In this document: positions 18,000 to 28,487 of the stretch, in pieces
How positions within the stretch are numbered: the stretch's first letter is position 1
Layout of the letters: the number at the start of each line of letters is the position of its first letter
From: Nostoc sp. TCL240-02
Lineage (GTDB): Bacteria > Cyanobacteriota > Cyanobacteriia > Cyanobacteriales > Nostocaceae
Assembly: GCF_013343235.1 (NCBI RefSeq)
Contig: NZ_CP040094.1
Span: 132,501-196,500, forward strand
Reading direction: 5' to 3'
Length of the DNA: 64,000 nt
Position numbers and translations under genes: made by a program
The notes under the pieces: generated by a model
Database searches by the model: none
Told to the model about the DNA's origin: nothing
Seen by the model: the letters and a program-made list of their open reading frames with translations, nothing else

Positions 18000-18866
18000 G
18001 TGAAACTAGCAGTCTACGGAAAAGGTGGTATCGGTAAATCCACAACTAGCTGTAATATATCCGTCGCCCTAGCTAAACGTGGGAAGAAAGTGCTGCAAAT
18101 TGGCTGCGACCCAAAACATGACAGCACCTTCACCCTGACTGGATTTTTGATTCCCACAATTATCGACACCCTCCAAGAAAAGGATTATCACTACGAAGAT
18201 GTCTGGCCGGAAGATGTGATTTATAAAGGCTACGGTGGTGTGGATTGCGTAGAAGCTGGAGGTCCACCTGCGGGTGCTGGATGTGGTGGCTACGTCGTCG
18301 GTGAAACCGTAAAACTACTTAAAGAACTCAACGCCTTTGATGAGTACGATGTAATTCTTTTTGATGTTTTGGGTGACGTAGTTTGTGGTGGTTTTGCAGC
18401 ACCACTCAACTATGCAGATTACTGCCTGATTGTTACAGACAATGGTTTTGATGCTTTGTTTGCTGCCAATCGAATCGCCGCTTCAGTCCGCGAAAAAGCA
18501 AGAACTCACCCACTACGTCTAGCTGGGTTAATTGGCAATCGCACCTCCAAGCGCGACTTGATTGAAAAATATATAGAAGCTGTGCCAATGCCAGTTTTGG
18601 AAGTTTTACCTTTGATTGAAGATATCCGTGTTTCCCGTGTGAAAGGTAAGACTTTGTTTGAGATGGCAGAGCAAGATCCTTCCCTAGACTACGTTTGCGA
18701 CTATTATCTCAACATCGCCGACCAAATTCTAGCGCGTCCCGAAGGTGTTGTACCTAATGACACACCAGATCGGGAGTTGTTCTCTTTGTTATCCGATTTT
18801 TATCTAAATCCGGGTAAACCCCAGGTTCCTAATTCAGAAGAGGAACTAGACTTGATGATTGTATAA
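18000..18866 (+). CDS. chlL: Light-independent protochlorophyllide reductase iron-sulphur ATP-binding protein ChlL
   Basis: 288 residues from a GTG start ([18 protein letters not shown]), the family's usual beginning. An AGAGG lies 8-9 bases upstream; the frame is also open from a TTG at 17970, but the extra residues are not family-like. P-loop GKGGIGKST, the two cluster cysteines (in [13 protein letters not shown] and [12 protein letters not shown]) and the NifH-like switch regions are all present. ChlL is the reductase that feeds electrons to ChlN-ChlB for dark chlorophyll synthesis. It is followed by a DUF5331 gene and chlN, the common cyanobacterial order; chlB is not in the window. Confidence 0.97.
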   Translation: MKLAVYGKGGIGKSTTSCNISVALAKRGKKVLQIGCDPKHDSTFTLTGFLIPTIIDTLQEKDYHYEDVWPEDVIYKGYGGVDCVEAGGPPAGAGCGGYVVGETVKLLKELNAFDEYDVILFDVLGDVVCGGFAAPLNYADYCLIVTDNGFDALFAANRIAASVREKARTHPLRLAGLIGNRTSKRDLIEKYIEAVPMPVLEVLPLIEDIRVSRVKGKTLFEMAEQDPSLDYVCDYYLNIADQILARPEGVVPNDTPDRELFSLLSDFYLNPGKPQVPNSEEELDLMIV

Positions 18867-18898
18867 ATCACCAAGTTCTCAGGATGGGGGACAATAAT

Positions 18899-19705
18899 AT
18901 GGCTTTCTTTCACAGTTTTACAGATTCAATAAAGCAAAAGTGGTTGCAATTTTTCCAGAATAATCGAGACTGGATTACCCTGCACATGGAAGTGGAATCC
19001 GTGTACACCCCTGACGGCGGGAAGCGACCACCTTCTTACCTCATCCTGGGAGTTCTTAACGCCCTAGAGCCAAAGCTAGCGCAGTTAATGTTGCCCTTTG
19101 CCAAACTTAATCCTGATGCCGATACGCTAATTGAAGTACTGGATTTGCATTTTGACCCAGATTTCGCTCTCGGTAATCGCTTCGTTGTCAACCCAGATGT
19201 AGAGAAATACGCAGAAGAAGCAGCAGATATCATTGACGAAAAGCCTGAAGATGAAACATTGACACATTCTCATACAAATGGCTTTGCGTCGGTGGCGGTA
19301 GTTCAAGAGTTCACAATGGTGAATTCTGAGGATGAAAGCCTAGAAATCAGCGGGTTGGAAGAAACCGAAAATGGCTTTGGCGATATTTCCTTATCCAACG
19401 GACACGCTTCAAAAGATGAGTCTCTCAAAACCTCTAGTCTCGAAACCTCTGGTTTAGAAGCAGATGAGTTTGGGGAAATTGCCTTCGATGCAGATGCAAC
19501 AGCTGTAATGGAAGTAAAGCTGGATGACGAAGCACTTGAAGATAGCCCAATAGATGAGAATGCGTTTAAAGACGTGTTATCAGATGTCTGGGGTGATGAA
19601 ACAGCTTTGCAAAAGGCTGAAGAAAGTAACGATTTTTTAGGGGAAGAACTGCCAGCAGGCGTTTTTGATGAATCAGAAATTGCCCGTCTCTTCCCCAACG
19701 CTTAA
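18899..19705 (+). CDS. DUF5331 protein between chlL and chlN
   Basis: About 268 residues from MAFFHSFTDSIKQKWLQFF; GGGGGA lies 7 bases upstream, so I prefer it to the frame start at 18884. Residues 1-100 form the conserved domain (NRDWITLHMEVESVYTPDGG, RPPSYLILGVLNALEPKLAQ). From about residue 105 on it is very acidic and low-complexity (repeats of ETSGLE, DESLE), ending in a short hydrophobic-acidic tail SEIARLFPNA. The domain is known mainly from cyanobacteria next to chlL/chlN; its role is unknown. Position suggests a part in dark protochlorophyllide reduction or its regulation (inference). Confidence 0.8.
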   Translation: MAFFHSFTDSIKQKWLQFFQNNRDWITLHMEVESVYTPDGGKRPPSYLILGVLNALEPKLAQLMLPFAKLNPDADTLIEVLDLHFDPDFALGNRFVVNPDVEKYAEEAADIIDEKPEDETLTHSHTNGFASVAVVQEFTMVNSEDESLEISGLEETENGFGDISLSNGHASKDESLKTSSLETSGLEADEFGEIAFDADATAVMEVKLDDEALEDSPIDENAFKDVLSDVWGDETALQKAEESNDFLGEELPAGVFDESEIARLFPNA

Positions 19706-19825
19706 TTATTGCCGTTCTTCGCAATTTTAAGGTTTAGATTTGGGGTTTTGGATGAGGAATTAGGGAAATTGTCGTTAGACAGAGGATACTTTTGTTGTCC
19801 CAGCCTTCAATCCAAAATTATCAAT

Positions 19826-19872
19826 CGTTCGACTGAGCGTTCGCGTAGCGTCTCGGAGAGAAGCCGAAGTCT
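19826..19872. repeat. Dispersed repeat (GTTCGACTGAGCG...CCGAAGT type)
   Basis: CGTTCGACTGAGCGTTCGCG then GTAGCGTCTCGGAGAGAAGC and CGAAGTCT, a common Nostoc intergenic repeat. It is in the spacer between the DUF5331 gene and chlN; a related shorter piece lies at 26190-26213. Confidence 0.6.
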
Positions 19873-19902
19873 AAAATCTGAAATTGGTTGAACTGCCATT
19901 AA

Positions 19903-21330
<1,428 letters not shown>

Positions 21331-21363
21331 ATTTCGATTTGGATTGAGCAACAGCATATAATT

Positions 21364-21393
21364 AAGGCGAACTTTTTGGGTTCGCCTTTTTTG
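21364..21393 (+). terminator. Rho-independent terminator of the chlL-chlN unit
   Basis: AAGGCGAAC (21364-21372) pairs with GTTCGCCTT (21380-21388), followed by a T tract. Confidence 0.9.
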
Positions 21394-21492
21394 TCTCACA
21401 AAGGCGCAAAGTAAGACCGCCTAAAAATAGTTACAATCAGATGGATATCGCTAAATCATAACTTAGATAAAATTTAACCATTAGAGTTAATT

Positions 21493-22407
21493 ATGCTTAA
21501 GCTCAATCCACAAAAGCTACCATTTCTAGAGTCTATTGGTTGGCAGCTAAAAAATGTATATCAAATGAGCGAGAAAGAAATTGTTCAATTGTATCAACGC
21601 AATTGGCATCATCAAACTACCTTCAATAATTTAAAACAAGAAGAAAAGGATTTTGTTCATTATTTAGCAAAAAAATATAACTCCTGGATATTACCGGATT
21701 TTGAAATGTTTCATCTCGATCATCATAATAATATACTTAAAATCCTTAATGCTTTCAATCCAGAAGTTTTCAAAAAAGCTTCTGCATACTTTGGCGGTGG
21801 TACTCTCTTGGCGTTAGAATATGATGAATACAGGCTTAGTAAAGATATTGATTTCCTCTTCCCTTATGGAACGGAAAATTATAGGTATTTAAGAGATTTG
21901 ATTTACGATGAAGGAATTGTGGCATTCTTTCAAAGTACAACAGATATCGAATTAGGTGACAGTACAATAAATCAATATGGTATTCGTTTCCTTGTTATAG
22001 TCAATGAAACAACTATTAAAGTAGAAATTGTAGCCAATGGGATTTTTACTTTAGACCCTCCTGTTTATCCAGAATGGACAAAAATTCCTTGTCTGAGTAT
22101 AAGCGATAGATTTATATCAAAACTAATGGCTAATGCTGACCGATGGAACGATTCAAGTACACAATCTAGAGATTTGATTGACTTAGCAATATTGCGTGTA
22201 AATAACGAAATACCCGCACGTGCAATTGCTAAAGCTGAAGAAAGCTACAAAGTAAAAAAGCCATTAGTTAAAGCTATCACTAACTTTATTGAAAAAAGAA
22301 AATATAGAGATAAATGTTTTCATGAGTTAAACATACCTGAAGAAAAATTTCCAATAATAATGGATGGAATAAATTTGCTTCTTGTTGACTTTGAATCTAT
22401 GAATTAA
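21493..22407 (+). CDS. AbiEii/AbiGii-type nucleotidyltransferase (orphan toxin-like)
   Basis: 304 residues. A nucleotidyltransferase core is visible at 101-123: GGGTLLALEYDEYRLSKDID, with the G(G/S) helix and the D118-x-D120 pair. The later segment ISDRFISKLMANADRWND and SRDLIDLAIL matches the AbiEii helical part that follows. Relatives are the toxin half of type IV-like AbiE systems, where they modify tRNA or other substrates. No AbiEi-like antitoxin gene lies on either side, so either the partner is elsewhere or this branch has another role. AT-rich compared with chlN, suggesting transfer. Confidence 0.8.
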   Translation: MLKLNPQKLPFLESIGWQLKNVYQMSEKEIVQLYQRNWHHQTTFNNLKQEEKDFVHYLAKKYNSWILPDFEMFHLDHHNNILKILNAFNPEVFKKASAYFGGGTLLALEYDEYRLSKDIDFLFPYGTENYRYLRDLIYDEGIVAFFQSTTDIELGDSTINQYGIRFLVIVNETTIKVEIVANGIFTLDPPVYPEWTKIPCLSISDRFISKLMANADRWNDSSTQSRDLIDLAILRVNNEIPARAIAKAEESYKVKKPLVKAITNFIEKRKYRDKCFHELNIPEEKFPIIMDGINLLLVDFESMN

Positions 22408-22712
22408 AGTAATTTAAAATGCAATTATCACTACAAAACAAGCGAAATTTTATTATTGATATGGTTGATTGAATTCTTTTAAAGCCTAAGAAACCTTTTG
22501 CAGTAACTAAGCCTCTATGCAGTAAATAGCTGCGCTCTACCCAGTATTCCCAATTTGAGTTCTATTCTGTCTAATCGCGATCGCTCTTTCTAACCAGAAG
22601 ATGCAGACCGATCGCAGATACAATCATAAGTAAAAGCAATTTGGTAAAAAATGGCTGAAATTATTGTCAAAAGTCTTAAAATTGGCTGTTGAACGGGGCT
22701 TGAAACCAGCCC

Positions 22713-23044
22713 TTAATTAATAGCAAAGTTTGTATATTTACGCACAGATGGCAACTGAAAACCTAAAAAAATATCTTCTTTTGGGACACCTAATTCAACC
22801 AATTCATTAGCAATTCCTACCTCTGTTCCATCTTGCTGAATCCAGATTTTACCGCTAATAATATCTAGATGCAGAACAGGCCAATATATGCGGTCTTGCT
22901 CGTGTCAAACTACATAACTAATTGATAATGATCGTGTTCTGTATCAAAAATTGTTTGTGCTTGAATACGATTATCCCAAACAGTACTAGCGTGTTGTTGA
23001 AGCAAATTCTTAATATATTGTCGATATTCCTCTAGCTTTGCCAT
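22713..23044 (-). pseudogene. xisI: Broken xisI (fdxN element excision controlling factor family)
   Basis: Start MAKLEEYRQYIKNLLQQHAS, then IFDTEHDHYQLV fits XisI, but the frame then hits TAG (22913-22915). In another frame the family sequence resumes: QDRIYWPVLHLDI, KIWIQQDGTEVGIANELVEL, GVPKEDIFLGF and an end at NFAIN. Intact members read about YQLVYVGW at the junction, so a small deletion there shifts the frame. In Anabaena XisI works with XisH and XisF in excision of the fdxN element in heterocysts; many free xisI-like copies exist. No xisH partner is visible upstream. Confidence 0.85.
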
Positions 23045-23134
23045 TGTGCGTTCACTAAGTCTGCTGTAGGCATTCGCCTCCTGTTCAATATTATAAAATT
23101 GAAATGCAAAGGGGCGCAGAGTAGCACAGAGGTT

Positions 23135-23875
23135 TTAGAGAATTTGTGACAAAAACTTGCGTGTTCTTTCTTCTTTGGGGTGGCTGAAAAATGCGTCAGG
23201 GGTGGCTGACTCGACGAGGGAACCGCTATCCATTAAGATAACTCGATCGGCGACTTCACGCGCAAATCCTACTTCGTGGGTGACAACTACCATTGTCATC
23301 CCATCACGGGCGAGGTTTCGCATTACATCCAAAACTTCTCGTACCATTTCTGGATCTAAGGCTGAGGTGGGTTCGTCAAATAGCATGATTTTAGGTTGCA
23401 TAGCTAAAGCACGTGCGATCGCAACTCGTTGCTGTTGTCCACCAGATAACTGTCCTGGATATTTCTGCGCCTGTTCTAAAATTCCTACTTTTTCTAATAG
23501 TTGCATCGCCAATTCTTCAGCTTTTGCCTTTGGCGATCGCCGTACCCAAATTGGTGCTAAAGAGATATTTTGCAATACCGTGAGATGAGGGAATAAATTA
23601 AATTGCTGAAATACCATTCCTACTTCTTTGCGAATGGTTTCAATATTTCGCAAGTCATGGCTGAGGGTAATGCCGTCGATTTCAATCCTTCCTTTTTGGT
23701 ATTCTTCTAAAGCGTTAAATGTGCGGATAAAGGTAGATTTACCTGAACCAGATGGCCCCATCAACACTACAACTTCTCCACGCTTGACTGTCAAGCTCAC
23801 ACCCTGAAGAACGTGGAATTTTCCATACCACTTGTGAACATCTTCGGCAACAATGATTGATTGTATCTCTGACAT
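23135..23875 (-). CDS. bgtA: Amino acid ABC transporter ATP-binding protein (BgtA-like)
   Basis: 246 residues, an ABC ATPase of the polar amino acid (GlnQ/AapP) group: Walker [10 protein letters not shown] (near 39), Q loop [14 protein letters not shown], signature [15 protein letters not shown], Walker [15 protein letters not shown], switch [10 protein letters not shown]. It forms the motor of the importer with the two permeases just upstream. The order binding protein, permease, permease, ATPase matches the Anabaena N-II operon natF-natG-natH-bgtA; in that organism BgtA also serves a basic amino acid transporter. The gene name rests on this context. Confidence 0.9.
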   Translation of the reverse strand: MSEIQSIIVAEDVHKWYGKFHVLQGVSLTVKRGEVVVLMGPSGSGKSTFIRTFNALEEYQKGRIEIDGITLSHDLRNIETIRKEVGMVFQQFNLFPHLTVLQNISLAPIWVRRSPKAKAEELAMQLLEKVGILEQAQKYPGQLSGGQQQRVAIARALAMQPKIMLFDEPTSALDPEMVREVLDVMRNLARDGMTMVVVTHEVGFAREVADRVILMDSGSLVESATPDAFFSHPKEERTRKFLSQIL

Positions 23876-23929
23876 AATATTTTAAATTCGATAATGGATA
23901 TTATTTTTATAATGACTAATGTCCAATGA

Positions 23930-25081
23930 CTAATTATTTAACTGTCTCTCTAACCGACGAGAAGCTAACGACATGGAATAACAAAAGACCCAATAAATAA
24001 ATCCAATAAATAGATAAACTTCTGCATATCGACCAATAAATTGTGGTTGTGCCAATATGGAACGCGCAATACCTGTAAGTTCCACCAATCCCACCAATGA
24101 TAAGAGAGAAGTGTCTTTAAATAAGCCGATAAACTGACCAACGATCGCAGGAATAACGGTACGTAAAGCTTGAGGTAAGACAATTAACAAAACCACCAAG
24201 GCTGTGTTTAATCCTAGCGCTTTCGAGGCTTCAATTTGACCGCGAGGAACTGACTGGAGTCCACCGCGCACGTTTTCTGCCATGTATGCAGCACTAAATA
24301 AAACCAATCCAGCAATTGCTCGTAATACCCGATCTAAACGCAAATCTGCTGATAGAAACAATGGCAGCATTACTTGAGCGAGGAACAAAATCCCAATCAG
24401 TGGTACTCCTCTGACGATTTCAATGTACAGGATAGAAAACCAACGGACTACTGGTAAATTGCTTGTGCGTCCTAAAGCCAATAAAACTCCAATGGGAAAG
24501 GAAAGTACAATACTGATTGCTGCCATAAGTAGGGTAAGTAGCAAACCGTTCCACAAATTTGTAGATACAGATTGCAATCCAAATCCACCGCCAAGTAGCC
24601 AAAGAATAATGGGGAAAGACAGTAACCATAATAGAGAAAGCCAAGGAGTTAGTAACTTAGTAAACTTTCCTCCAACCCAAAAACCTACAAATAGTAAAGC
24701 TGCAATTAACAGTAACCAGAGGCGAGATGTAAAGTCTAATGGTAAAGCAACTAACAAAATGCCGATGATAAAAGCAAACAAAGCAATTCTCAGCTTTGTT
24801 AATTGTTGCTTACCAAAGAATACACCCGCAGTTACAGCGCCTAAAGTTGAAGCGATCGCTAGCACAATCCAAGTTCGCCAATATAGCGTTTGCGGAAATC
24901 TGCCAACCAAAAATAAACGTAAGTTAACCTGAATTACTGCCCATTGTGCTTGAGTAGTTGCCCAAGTTAGAATTCCTCGCAGTATCCAAAAAATTAACGC
25001 TAAACAGACAACAGTTAACAAGCTGTTGTACCAAGTACTGAAGAGGTTTTTACGTAGCCAAGTTAATTTGTTATTTGTCAT
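23930..25081 (-). CDS. natH: Amino acid ABC transporter permease (NatH-like)
   Basis: 383 residues, about eight hydrophobic segments. The N-terminal 150 residues hold extra helices, as in AapM-type permeases. The conserved His/Glu/Gln permease domain lies in the C-terminal half (about 175-375), with the ATPase-contact EAA loop RGGLQSVPRGQIEASKALGL. Pairs with the shorter permease upstream. An unusual 21-bp tandem repeat separates the two permease genes. Confidence 0.88.
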   Translation of the reverse strand: MTNNKLTWLRKNLFSTWYNSLLTVVCLALIFWILRGILTWATTQAQWAVIQVNLRLFLVGRFPQTLYWRTWIVLAIASTLGAVTAGVFFGKQQLTKLRIALFAFIIGILLVALPLDFTSRLWLLLIAALLFVGFWVGGKFTKLLTPWLSLLWLLSFPIILWLLGGGFGLQSVSTNLWNGLLLTLLMAAISIVLSFPIGVLLALGRTSNLPVVRWFSILYIEIVRGVPLIGILFLAQVMLPLFLSADLRLDRVLRAIAGLVLFSAAYMAENVRGGLQSVPRGQIEASKALGLNTALVVLLIVLPQALRTVIPAIVGQFIGLFKDTSLLSLVGLVELTGIARSILAQPQFIGRYAEVYLFIGFIYWVFCYSMSLASRRLERQLNN

Positions 25082-25128
25082 TGGTCATTTATCATTTGTA
25101 AAGACTCATACTTCAACCTCAGAAACTC

Positions 25129-25211
25129 AACTTCCGAGTCCAAAGGTGCAACTTCCGAGTCCAAAGGTGCAACTTCCGAGTTCAAAGGCTCAACTTCCGA
25201 GTTCAACTGCT
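25129..25211. repeat. 21-bp tandem repeat, about four copies, between natG and natH
   Basis: Unit AACTTCCGAGTCCAAAGGTGC; copies begin at 25129, 25150, 25171 and 25192, the last one cut short. Copies three and four carry T for C at position 12 and a few other changes. It lies within the operon, between two co-transcribed genes. Confidence 0.92.
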
Positions 25212-25241
25212 TTCTTATCCCCTTTATCTTCCCCATTCCCC

Positions 25242-26168
25242 TCATCTCTCTTTAATTTGTACGCTGCGATTGAATAAATTCATGACTACAGAGATGATTA
25301 AACTCAGGGTGAGATAGGTGAGCATAATCAGTAATATCACTTCTACGGCTTTCCCAGTTTGGTTAAAGGTAGTGGAGGCGACAAAATAAATATCGGGGTA
25401 GCCGATCGCGATCGCTAAACTGGTATTTTTTGTCAAATTCAGATATTGACTCGTCAACGGTGGAATTATTACCCGCAAGGCTTGAGGAAAAACCACCAAC
25501 CGCATAACTAACCCTGGTTTTAACCCGAGCGATCGCGCTGCTTCCCATTGTCCCTTTGGTACTGATTGAATCCCACCTCGAACAATTTCCGCAATAAACG
25601 CACCTGTGTAAAAAGTTAATCCCAACAGCAAAGCTGAAAACTCTGGTGATAGCGTAAACCAAGGAAGTTCTAAACCATTTTGACTAATGCCAACAAAGCC
25701 CCAAAGGGATATCTTATTTCCTGTTTTCGGAAAACTGAGAAATACAGCAAAGTACCAAAACAGCAATTGCAGTAGTAAAGGCGTATTGCGGAAAATCTCT
25801 ACATAAACCATTGCGATATTCCGCACTAGCCAGTTGTCAGAAAGTCGGGCAATACCAGCACCTACCCCGACAATAGTTGTCAAAACAATTCCTGCGATCG
25901 CCACCCGCAAGGAGTTAATTAACCCCACCCACAAAGCATGACTATAGGTGTCAGTGGGTTTATAGCTAATCAGCGTCTCGCCAATATCAAAAGATGCTTG
26001 TTGCTTGAGAAAATCAAATCCAAACGGAATACCCAATTGCCGCAAATTGCGCTGGAGATTGCTCCACAGTATTACTACTAAAACTGCTGCTAAAAATACA
26101 GCAATGAGTTGTAAAGCAATCCGCCAAAAACGAACATCACGCCATATAGACGGTTTTAAATTAGTCAT
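25242..26168 (-). CDS. natG: Amino acid ABC transporter permease (NatG-like)
   Basis: 308 residues; first membrane helix at about 15-35, a periplasmic stretch (DFLKQQASFDIGE), then the permease domain with five helices and the EAA loop RGGIQSVPKGQWEAARSLGL near 215. Typical of AapQ/NatG. Together with NatH it forms the membrane channel. It follows natF by about 56 bp. Confidence 0.88.
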   Translation of the reverse strand: MTNLKPSIWRDVRFWRIALQLIAVFLAAVLVVILWSNLQRNLRQLGIPFGFDFLKQQASFDIGETLISYKPTDTYSHALWVGLINSLRVAIAGIVLTTIVGVGAGIARLSDNWLVRNIAMVYVEIFRNTPLLLQLLFWYFAVFLSFPKTGNKISLWGFVGISQNGLELPWFTLSPEFSALLLGLTFYTGAFIAEIVRGGIQSVPKGQWEAARSLGLKPGLVMRLVVFPQALRVIIPPLTSQYLNLTKNTSLAIAIGYPDIYFVASTTFNQTGKAVEVILLIMLTYLTLSLIISVVMNLFNRSVQIKER

Positions 26169-26224
26169 TTCTTACTTCTCCCCCTGTCCCCCGCTCACTG
26201 AGCGGAGCCGAAGTGTGCCCCCTT

Positions 26225-27310
26225 CTACCGGAACGGCGGAGAATAAAGCAGTCCGCCTTTGCTCCAGAGTTGATTTTGACCACGAGCTAGATTGAGTTTT
26301 GTTTTGGGGCCGAGATTGCGATCGTAAACTTCGGCGTAGTTACCGACGTGCTTAATTATTCTGGCTGCAAAGTCGTTTGTTAAGCCGAGTCCTTCGCCAA
26401 GGTTGCCTTCTGTTCCTAAAAAGCGCTTAATGTCTGGATCGGTACTAGTTGCAAACTGACCCACATTTTGGGAAGTAATACCCAATTCTTCAGCTTTTAC
26501 CAGAGAATAAACCACCCACTTAACAGCATCTCCCCATCTAATATCTCCTTTGGCAACTGCTGGTGCAAGGGGTTCTGAAGAAATTACTTCATTGAGAATC
26601 ACGTTATCTTCTGGTTTCGGTAGAATTGTCCCCCGCGAAACTAATGCTGAACGGTCAGCCGTAATGCCGTCGCAACGACCTTCGGCATAGGTAGCAAAGG
26701 TAACGTTAACGTCTTCAAAGACAACGGGTTTGTAAGTGATGCCTCTTTTCCGCATTTGATCTGCTAAGTTCTGTTCGGTAGTCGTGCCAGTTTGAACGCA
26801 GATTGCTTTATCCTTCAGGTCTGCTAGGGACTTAATGTTGCTACTTTTGCGAACCATTATGGCTTGTCCGTCGTAAAAGACCACGGGTGCAAATTCTAGA
26901 CCTACGGAGGTATCGCGGCTAAGAGTCCAGGTAGTGTTGCGGCTGAGAACGTCCACTTCTCCGGTTTGCAAAGCTGTAAACCGCTCTTTGGAATTGAGAT
27001 TGCGAAATTCTACTGCATCTGGGTTGTCAAATAAAGCTGCGGCGATCGCACGACAGACATCGACATCAATGCCGCTATACTTACCATCAGTCCCCACAAA
27101 GCTAAACCCTGGCACTTCGCCACTGACACCGCAAATTAACTGACCACGGCTTTTAATACTATCCCAGCGATTTCGAGTTGCTGGTGCAGATGCATTACTG
27201 CCTGGAGTGCTGGGTGTATTTGCTGTTTGTGAATCTCCACTACAAGCAGCGATCGCAAAAACTAAAGGTGCGATCGCTAAAATTAAAGCTGATTTACGCA
27301 TAAATTTCAT
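26225..27310 (-). CDS. natF: Amino acid-binding lipoprotein of ABC transporter (NatF-like)
   Basis: About 361 residues from ATG at 27310 (MKFMRKSALILAIAPLVFAI); the frame is open from a TTG at 27322, but the ATG gives a normal signal. A lipobox (FAIAAC) at residue 20-25 predicts a lipid-anchored protein, followed by a Ser/Thr/Ala linker. The mature part has the family 3 solute-binding pattern: GVSGEVPGFSFVGTDGKYSG, IDVDVCRAIAAALF and later VLSRNTTWTLSRD. It matches AapJ/NatF proteins that bind a range of L-amino acids. First gene of the operon. Confidence 0.9.
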   Translation of the reverse strand: MKFMRKSALILAIAPLVFAIAACSGDSQTANTPSTPGSNASAPATRNRWDSIKSRGQLICGVSGEVPGFSFVGTDGKYSGIDVDVCRAIAAALFDNPDAVEFRNLNSKERFTALQTGEVDVLSRNTTWTLSRDTSVGLEFAPVVFYDGQAIMVRKSSNIKSLADLKDKAICVQTGTTTEQNLADQMRKRGITYKPVVFEDVNVTFATYAEGRCDGITADRSALVSRGTILPKPEDNVILNEVISSEPLAPAVAKGDIRWGDAVKWVVYSLVKAEELGITSQNVGQFATSTDPDIKRFLGTEGNLGEGLGLTNDFAARIIKHVGNYAEVYDRNLGPKTKLNLARGQNQLWSKGGLLYSPPFR

Positions 27311-27852
27311 TGATATCGACAATCATAAATGTATTGCTCACTACAATCATTCTATAAAAACAATTTGTTGCTTGTAATATAAAACTTTACCAGCCTTTGT
27401 GCTAAATTTATTCGTTTTGAAAAACCGGATTTTAAGTTTTTACTTGTTTTTTAAAAACCTTAAATGCTAAATATAAATCTCTAAAGTTTGCTTAGATTTC
27501 CAAGTTTTATTTCAACTTTTCACTTACTATACTTGATATAAAAATACATACATTAAACCTGGAAAATAATATTAAATTTTCAGTTCATTAGTTTTATATT
27601 CTTTAATGGATAATATTTATAAAAATATATTTAGCGCTTCTTTAAGAATTAGCAAAAGAACCCCAGGAAATCTTATTCACAGCCCAGCATGAAAATCTGT
27701 TTATCCTATTTCAATGCCTCATGCCCCATACCCCATGCCCTAATTGCATACTTTGATGCGATCGGAAGTAGCCACACCAACCTAAAGAACTACCCCTAGC
27801 AGGTTAAACTAGGTCTGGTAACAACTGCTCCACCGTTCCTTATGAGGCTTTT
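27311..27852. other. AT-rich divergent spacer, no gene seen
   Basis: 540 bp between natF and the next plus-strand gene. It must hold the natF promoter; I found no exact NtcA site (GTA-N8-TAC). A short CCCCATACCCCATGCCC repeat lies near 27722-27740. Confidence 0.5.
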
Positions 27853-28410
27853 ATGGGAGCTAACCTCAAACAGATTGCCAACTATCTAGACAACCTTGGT
27901 TGGGACTACCGTTTTGATGATGAAGAAGACCGGATAATAACAGGTGTAGAAGCTGATAACCTAGAAGATTTTCTGATAGTTGTCCAGTTGGATGAAGAGG
28001 GAAAATTTTTTCGGGTATTCGCCCCCCAAGTTCTGTCAGGAATTCAAGACCACCCTCACAAGGGGGTTATCCTACAGACGATGCTTGCCATTTCCTGGGA
28101 AACCAAAATGTTGCAATGGGAGTATGACCCATCCGATGGTGAAATCCGTGCCATTATTGAGTTTCCTCTAGAAGACTCAATTCTCACAGAAAAGCAATTT
28201 CACCGTTGTCTGAGTGGGTTAATTCAGATTGTAGATGGCATAGCCATACCTCGCCTCAAAGAAGTGATGGCAACGGGTCTTGATCCGGGGAATATAGAAC
28301 TTGGCGAAAGACTGTTACTCACTATCCAAGAAGAAGCTCCAGGATTGCTAGATTTGCTAGAAAAGGCAATGGAGGCACGGAAAAAGCGAGGAAGTTTTCC
28401 CAAGGAGTGA
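27853..28410 (+). CDS. Conserved cyanobacterial hypothetical protein (YbjN-like fold suspected)
   Basis: 185 residues, acidic. Begins MGANLKQIANYLDNLGWDYR; contains LEDFLIVVQLDEEGKFFRVF and later ILQTMLAISWETKMLQWEYD, resembling the YbjN/type III chaperone-like alpha-beta fold: a short helix, strands, then VILQTML before further strands. The C-terminal third is helical and basic (EKAMEARKKRGSF). No catalytic motif is seen. Followed about 77 bp later by a DUF3318 gene; they may be one transcript. Confidence 0.65.
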   Translation: MGANLKQIANYLDNLGWDYRFDDEEDRIITGVEADNLEDFLIVVQLDEEGKFFRVFAPQVLSGIQDHPHKGVILQTMLAISWETKMLQWEYDPSDGEIRAIIEFPLEDSILTEKQFHRCLSGLIQIVDGIAIPRLKEVMATGLDPGNIELGERLLLTIQEEAPGLLDLLEKAMEARKKRGSFPKE

Positions 28411-28487
28411 GACGGATCATCACTTAAATAGCTATACTCCAAAGTGATACCCTCACTATATACTGAAATTTTCTGGGGCTGGATATT

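Noticed and set aside
19303..19698. Serine-rich minus-strand frame opposite the DUF5331 gene
   Set aside because: It mirrors the acidic low-complexity codons of the real gene.
25129..25211. Possible CRISPR array
   Set aside because: Direct 21-bp repeats without spacers and without cas genes nearby.
27311..27852. NtcA-type promoter for natF
   Set aside because: No exact GTA-N8-TAC with a fitting -10 was found; the nearest match has the wrong spacing.
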